Of a DNA stretch of 64,000 bases, positions 60,352 to 64,000 are shown piece by piece. Source of the stretch: Flagellimonas beolgyonensis (lineage in GTDB: Bacteria; Bacteroidota; Bacteroidia; Flavobacteriales; Flavobacteriaceae); contig NZ_RZMY01000006.1 in the NCBI RefSeq assembly GCF_003992615.1, positions 124,001 through 188,000 on the forward strand, written 5' to 3'. How positions within the stretch are numbered: position 1 is the stretch's first letter; each line of letters opens with the position of its first letter. Position numbers and translations under genes: made by a program. The notes below the pieces were generated by a model, which was not told where the DNA came from, made no database searches, and saw nothing but the letters and a program-made list of their open reading frames with translations.

Positions 60352-61356
60352 ATGAACATCAAACATTTGAAATTAAATTCAGATAAATCTATTCTTGTTA
60401 CCGGTGGTGCTGGATTCATCGGCTCCAACCTATGCGAATCCATTTTGGAAAACGGCAATAAGGTTAGGTGTCTAGATAACCTCTCAACAGGAAAAAAAAC
60501 CAATATTGAAAAATTATTAGCGCATCCCAATTTCGAATTTGTTGAAGGTGACATCACAACCCTGGAAACCTGTATGCAAGCCTGCACAGGAATTGATTTT
60601 GTTCTCCATCAGGCCGCATTGGGTTCCGTGCCTCGCTCAATCAATAATCCAATGAAAACCAATGAGGTAAATATTTCAGGTTTTTTGAACATGTTATGGG
60701 CGGTTAAAGAATCAGGGGTAAAACGAATGGTATACGCAGCAAGTTCTTCAACATATGGTGACTCCAAGAGTCTGCCCAAAGTTGAGGATGTAATAGGAAA
60801 ACCGTTATCGCCTTATGCGGTCACAAAATATGTCAACGAACTTTATGCTGATGTTTTTGCAAAAACTTTTGGTATTGAAACCATCGGATTACGGTATTTT
60901 AATGTGTTTGGAAGAAAACAAGACCCGAACGGCGCCTATGCAGCTGTTATCCCAAAATTTGTCATGACATTGATGAAACATGAATCCCCAACAATAAACG
61001 GTGATGGTAACTATTCCAGGGATTTTACATATATCGATAATGTCATTGAAATGAACATCAGATCTATTGTCTCCGAAGATAAAAATGCCGTTAATCAAAT
61101 TTATAACGTAGCATGTGGGGATAGAACCACGATTCAGGATTTATTTGACCTTCTTGTGGAATACTTAGGGGAATACGACCCTGCCATAAAGAATATAGAA
61201 CCTAAATATGGTAAGGTTAGGGATGGTGATGTCCCACATTCACTGGCATCAATTGATAAAGCCAAAAGTTTATTGGGCTATGACCCCCAGTTCGATTTTA
61301 AAATAGGGCTGAAAGAGGCAGTGGACTGGTATTGGAGCAACCTAAAACAAAACTAA
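60352..61356 (+). CDS. SDR family epimerase, probable UDP-GlcNAc(A) 4-epimerase (WbpP/TviC-like)
   Basis: A 334-residue extended SDR. VTGGAGFIGSNLCESILENGNKVRCLDNLSTGKKTNI opens the NAD fold. The catalytic YxxxK is in SPYAVTKYVNELYADVF, and GLRYFNVFGRKQDPNGAYAAVIPKF follows. The short residue after GSVPRSI and the context fit the WbpP/TviC group acting on UDP-GlcNAc or its uronate. It is followed 6 bases later by the UDP-glucose dehydrogenase gene. Confidence 0.92.
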   Translation: MNIKHLKLNSDKSILVTGGAGFIGSNLCESILENGNKVRCLDNLSTGKKTNIEKLLAHPNFEFVEGDITTLETCMQACTGIDFVLHQAALGSVPRSINNPMKTNEVNISGFLNMLWAVKESGVKRMVYAASSSTYGDSKSLPKVEDVIGKPLSPYAVTKYVNELYADVFAKTFGIETIGLRYFNVFGRKQDPNGAYAAVIPKFVMTLMKHESPTINGDGNYSRDFTYIDNVIEMNIRSIVSEDKNAVNQIYNVACGDRTTIQDLFDLLVEYLGEYDPAIKNIEPKYGKVRDGDVPHSLASIDKAKSLLGYDPQFDFKIGLKEAVDWYWSNLKQN

Positions 61357-61362
61357 ATCACA

Positions 61363-62691
61363 ATGAAATTAACTGTAATAGGCACTGGTTATGTCGGCTT
61401 GGTAAGTGGAACTTGTTTTGCTGAAATGGGCAATAAAGTAACCTGTGTTGACATTGATCAAGACAAGATTGAAAAACTAAAAAAGGGAATCATTCCAATC
61501 TACGAGCCCGGTTTGGAACCAATGGTTCTGAGAAATATTGAAAACAAAACGCTTTTCTTTGACTCGGAACTAGCAAATCATTTGGATGATTCAGATATGG
61601 CCTTCATTGCCGTTGGAACACCCATGGGAGAGGATGGGTCGGCTGACCTAAAATATGTTCTTGCCGTTGCCACCGAAATTGGAAAAACCATAACCAAACC
61701 AATCATCGTGGTCGACAAGTCCACGGTACCTGTCGGAACAGCTGATAAGGTAAGGGAAACCATTTCTAAGGAACTCAAAAAACGAAACCTAGAGATAGAA
61801 TTCAGTGTTGTTTCCAATCCTGAGTTCCTTAAGGAAGGTGATGCCATTTCCGATTTTATGAAACCGGATAGGGTTGTCATAGGATCTGACGATGTCAGTA
61901 CTACTGAAAAAATGAGAGCCCTATATGCTCCATTTTTCAGGAGTAGCATGGATCGGCTAATCACAATGGATGTTAGATCTGCTGAAATGACCAAATATGT
62001 GGCAAATGCAATGCTGGCCACCAAAATTTCCTTCATGAACGAAGTAGCCAATATTTGTGAATTGGTTGGCGCTGATGTAAACAAGGTGAGGATCGGAATT
62101 GGATCGGACAGCCGTATTGGATATAGTTTCATCTATCCCGGTAGTGGCTATGGGGGGTCATGTTTTCCCAAAGATGTAAAGGCACTCCAAAGAACGGCCG
62201 AAGAAAACGGATACATCCCCAAACTCATTAAGGCCGTTGAGGATGTGAACAATGAACAAAAATTGGTTATTGCCAAAAAAGTAATCGACCGCTTTGGAGA
62301 AAATCTATCCAATTTTACATTTTCTGTTTGGGGTTTGGCTTTTAAACCAGAAACCGACGATATGAGAGAAGCACCTGCCATCTACATAATAAAAGAGTTG
62401 GCAAAACGTGGAGCCAAAATAAATGCATACGACCCAAAGGCCATGCAAGAGGCTAAAGGGTTTTACCTTAAAAATATTGATGGGGTAAGCTATTTTGATT
62501 CAAAATATGAAACGCTAAAAGACTCTGATGCCATGATATTGTTGACAGAATGGAAAGAGTTTCGTTCTCCAGATTTCGATGAAATAAAGAAACTATTGAA
62601 AGCACCCATCATTTTTGATGGTAGAAACCAATACAATCATGCCAAACTAATTGAAAGTGGATTTGAATACTTTCAGATAGGAAAAAAATAA
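61363..62691 (+). CDS. UDP-glucose 6-dehydrogenase
   Basis: A 442-residue enzyme oxidising UDP-glucose to UDP-glucuronate. The NAD fold MKLTVIGTGYVGLVSGTCFAEMGNKVTCVDID is followed by VVDKSTVPVGTADKV, the VSNPEFLKEGDAISDFMKPDRVVIG block, and the catalytic cysteine in PGSGYGGSCFPKDVKAL. Its product is the substrate of the epimerase encoded two genes upstream. Confidence 0.95.
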   Translation: MKLTVIGTGYVGLVSGTCFAEMGNKVTCVDIDQDKIEKLKKGIIPIYEPGLEPMVLRNIENKTLFFDSELANHLDDSDMAFIAVGTPMGEDGSADLKYVLAVATEIGKTITKPIIVVDKSTVPVGTADKVRETISKELKKRNLEIEFSVVSNPEFLKEGDAISDFMKPDRVVIGSDDVSTTEKMRALYAPFFRSSMDRLITMDVRSAEMTKYVANAMLATKISFMNEVANICELVGADVNKVRIGIGSDSRIGYSFIYPGSGYGGSCFPKDVKALQRTAEENGYIPKLIKAVEDVNNEQKLVIAKKVIDRFGENLSNFTFSVWGLAFKPETDDMREAPAIYIIKELAKRGAKINAYDPKAMQEAKGFYLKNIDGVSYFDSKYETLKDSDAMILLTEWKEFRSPDFDEIKKLLKAPIIFDGRNQYNHAKLIESGFEYFQIGKK

Positions 62692-62697
62692 GACATA

Positions 62698-63978
62698 ATG
62701 AAAAATCATAGTATTACAGTGGTTGGTTTGGGATATGTTGGATTGCCTCTAGCAGCCCTTTTCGCATCCAAATATTCCGTAACAGGATTCGATATTAACG
62801 GTACTCGGGTAAATGAATTACAATCTGGGGTGGACATCACTTTGGAAGTGGATGAAGAAATTCTTCGATCTGTCCTCAAAAATTCCAATAATGAGGAGGT
62901 GGGCCTATTTTGCAGCAACAACCCCGAAGACATCAAAAATTCCAACATATTTATTATTACTGTCCCAACGCCTGTGGACAAAAACAACAGACCGGTATTA
63001 ACTCCTTTAATCAAAGCCAGTGAGACTGTAGGCAAGGTTTTAAAAAAAAATGATATCGTAATTTACGAATCTACCGTGTATCCTGGGGCAACCGAGGAAG
63101 ATTGTGTGCCCATTTTGGAAAAATATAGCGGTCTGGTTTTTAACAAGGACTTTTCTGTGGGATATTCTCCTGAAAGAATTAATCCTGGAGATAAACACCA
63201 TACCGTTGAAAAAATATTGAAAGTAACATCAGGATCCAACCCTGAAGCAGCCACAATAATCGATTCCCTTTACAAAAAAGTAATTACGGCCGGTACGCAT
63301 TTGGCCCCTTCAATTAAAGTTGCCGAAGCAGCCAAAGTAATTGAAAATTCGCAACGTGACATCAACATTGCATTTGTAAACGAACTGGCAAAGATTTTCA
63401 ACCTTATGGGTATTGACACCGGTGAAGTATTGGAAGCTGCTGCCACCAAATGGAACTTTTTGCCCTTTAAACCTGGCCTTGTTGGGGGACATTGTATTGG
63501 AGTAGATCCCTATTACCTTGCCCAAAAAGCTCAGGAGTTGGGGTATCATCCCGAGATCATCCTATCTGGAAGAAGAATCAATGACAGTATGGGTGAATAT
63601 GTTGCTTCAGAAGCCATCAAACAAATGATCGGCAACGATTTGAAGGTAAAAGATTCGAAAATTCTTGTTTTGGGCATTACCTTCAAGGAAAACTGCCCGG
63701 ATGTTAGAAATACCAAAGTTATTGATGTAATTCATCATCTTAACTCCTATAGAACAAACGTCACTGTTGTTGACCCGTGGGCCTCGCCAGAAGAAGTTAT
63801 GCATGAATATGGCATTGCAACAAGAACAACCTTACCTGAAGAAAAGTTTGATGCCGTTATCCTTGCCGTAGCCCACAACCAATTTTTAGACTTGGATATG
63901 GGAGCGATAACCAATCCAAATAGCGTAGTGTATGATGTAAAATCTATTTTGGAGAAGGGCAAGGCCAAAAGACTTTGA
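62698..63978 (+). CDS. nucleotide sugar dehydrogenase, UDP-HexNAc type (WbpO/TviB-like)
   Basis: A 426-residue dehydrogenase. The NAD fold [27 protein letters not shown] is followed by [24 protein letters not shown], and the catalytic cysteine is in [35 protein letters not shown]. This last motif marks the UDP-GlcNAc/GalNAc dehydrogenase branch (WbpO/TviB/WecC) rather than UDP-glucose. With the epimerase at 60352 it would make UDP-GalNAcA-type uronates. It ends 22 bases before the window edge; the locus probably continues. Confidence 0.93.
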   Translation: MKNHSITVVGLGYVGLPLAALFASKYSVTGFDINGTRVNELQSGVDITLEVDEEILRSVLKNSNNEEVGLFCSNNPEDIKNSNIFIITVPTPVDKNNRPVLTPLIKASETVGKVLKKNDIVIYESTVYPGATEEDCVPILEKYSGLVFNKDFSVGYSPERINPGDKHHTVEKILKVTSGSNPEAATIIDSLYKKVITAGTHLAPSIKVAEAAKVIENSQRDINIAFVNELAKIFNLMGIDTGEVLEAAATKWNFLPFKPGLVGGHCIGVDPYYLAQKAQELGYHPEIILSGRRINDSMGEYVASEAIKQMIGNDLKVKDSKILVLGITFKENCPDVRNTKVIDVIHHLNSYRTNVTVVDPWASPEEVMHEYGIATRTTLPEEKFDAVILAVAHNQFLDLDMGAITNPNSVVYDVKSILEKGKAKRL

Positions 63979-64000
63979 TTAAAATCTTTTAAATCAACCC

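Noticed and set aside
1..64000. CRISPR array, prophage or integrated element
   Set aside because: No regularly spaced repeats, integrase, phage structural genes or tRNA-end duplications were seen; the only tRNA (5610-5683) shows no attachment-site copy that I could find.

Overview
The window looks like chromosome from a marine member of the Flavobacteriaceae, close in gene style to Muricauda/Allomuricauda. This is a family-level inference. It rests on the gliding-motility transporter genes gldF and gldG, Bacteroidota promoters with a TAnnTTTG -7 element, lipoproteins with short lipoboxes, and the general protein style. I saw no phage, plasmid, insertion sequence or CRISPR array.

Region 1 (1-5.5 kb) is housekeeping: the end of an AAA ATPase gene, recQ overlapping fmt, an HU gene with a clear promoter and terminator, YqgE, a class IV aminotransferase and a START-like protein. 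A tRNA-Met (CAT) with its own promoter and terminator follows at 5.6 kb.

Region 2 (5.8-17.8 kb) is a large acetate module. It holds two tiny membrane proteins, a cNMP/CBS/DUF294 nucleotidyltransferase protein, a DEDDh exonuclease, acetyl-CoA synthetase, a CrbR-like response regulator, a CrbS-like sensor kinase whose input domain is a Na+/solute symporter, a coupled 64-aa membrane protein, an ActP-like symporter with its DUF4212 partner, an outer-membrane porin-like protein, and a zinc-ribbon/HTH protein resembling InsA. Related repeats lie upstream of both the HTH gene and the porin gene, so the HTH protein may control the module.

Region 3 (17.9-28.8 kb) has purC, phoH, a DUF62 SAM hydrolase, an ABM monooxygenase, gldF, gldG, dnaN, a cysteine-rich lipoprotein with thioester-domain-like motifs, a GNAT/FemAB-like enzyme, a DUF4870 protein and mnmE.

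Region 4 (28.9-47.8 kb) is accessory. An AraC regulator is followed by a DUF5367-DUF1772-NmrA operon. Tandem 18-bp repeats lie just upstream of that operon's -7 element, and similar repeats sit at the same distance from the -7 element of an esterase gene 8 kb away. Other genes include acetyltransferases, an esterase-fold protein that has lost its catalytic serine, an amidohydrolase, a thioredoxin/permease/secreted acetolactate decarboxylase operon with a Crp/Fnr-type site at about -42, a DUF6799 repeat protein, a Crp/Fnr regulator, an M1 aminopeptidase, and several membrane or secreted proteins.

Region 5 (47.8-64 kb) begins with an OmpR-type two-component system whose upstream region contains helically phased repeats. 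It continues into a capsule/exopolysaccharide locus: PHP tyrosine phosphatase, BY-kinase/Wzc, Wza-like export protein, CapD-like dehydratase and DegT aminotransferase. A PL1-type lyase gene and a 428-bp palindrome-containing regulatory region come next. Four nucleotide-sugar genes follow (UDP-GlcA epimerase, UDP-HexNAc epimerase, UDP-glucose dehydrogenase, UDP-HexNAc dehydrogenase). The locus probably continues past the right edge.
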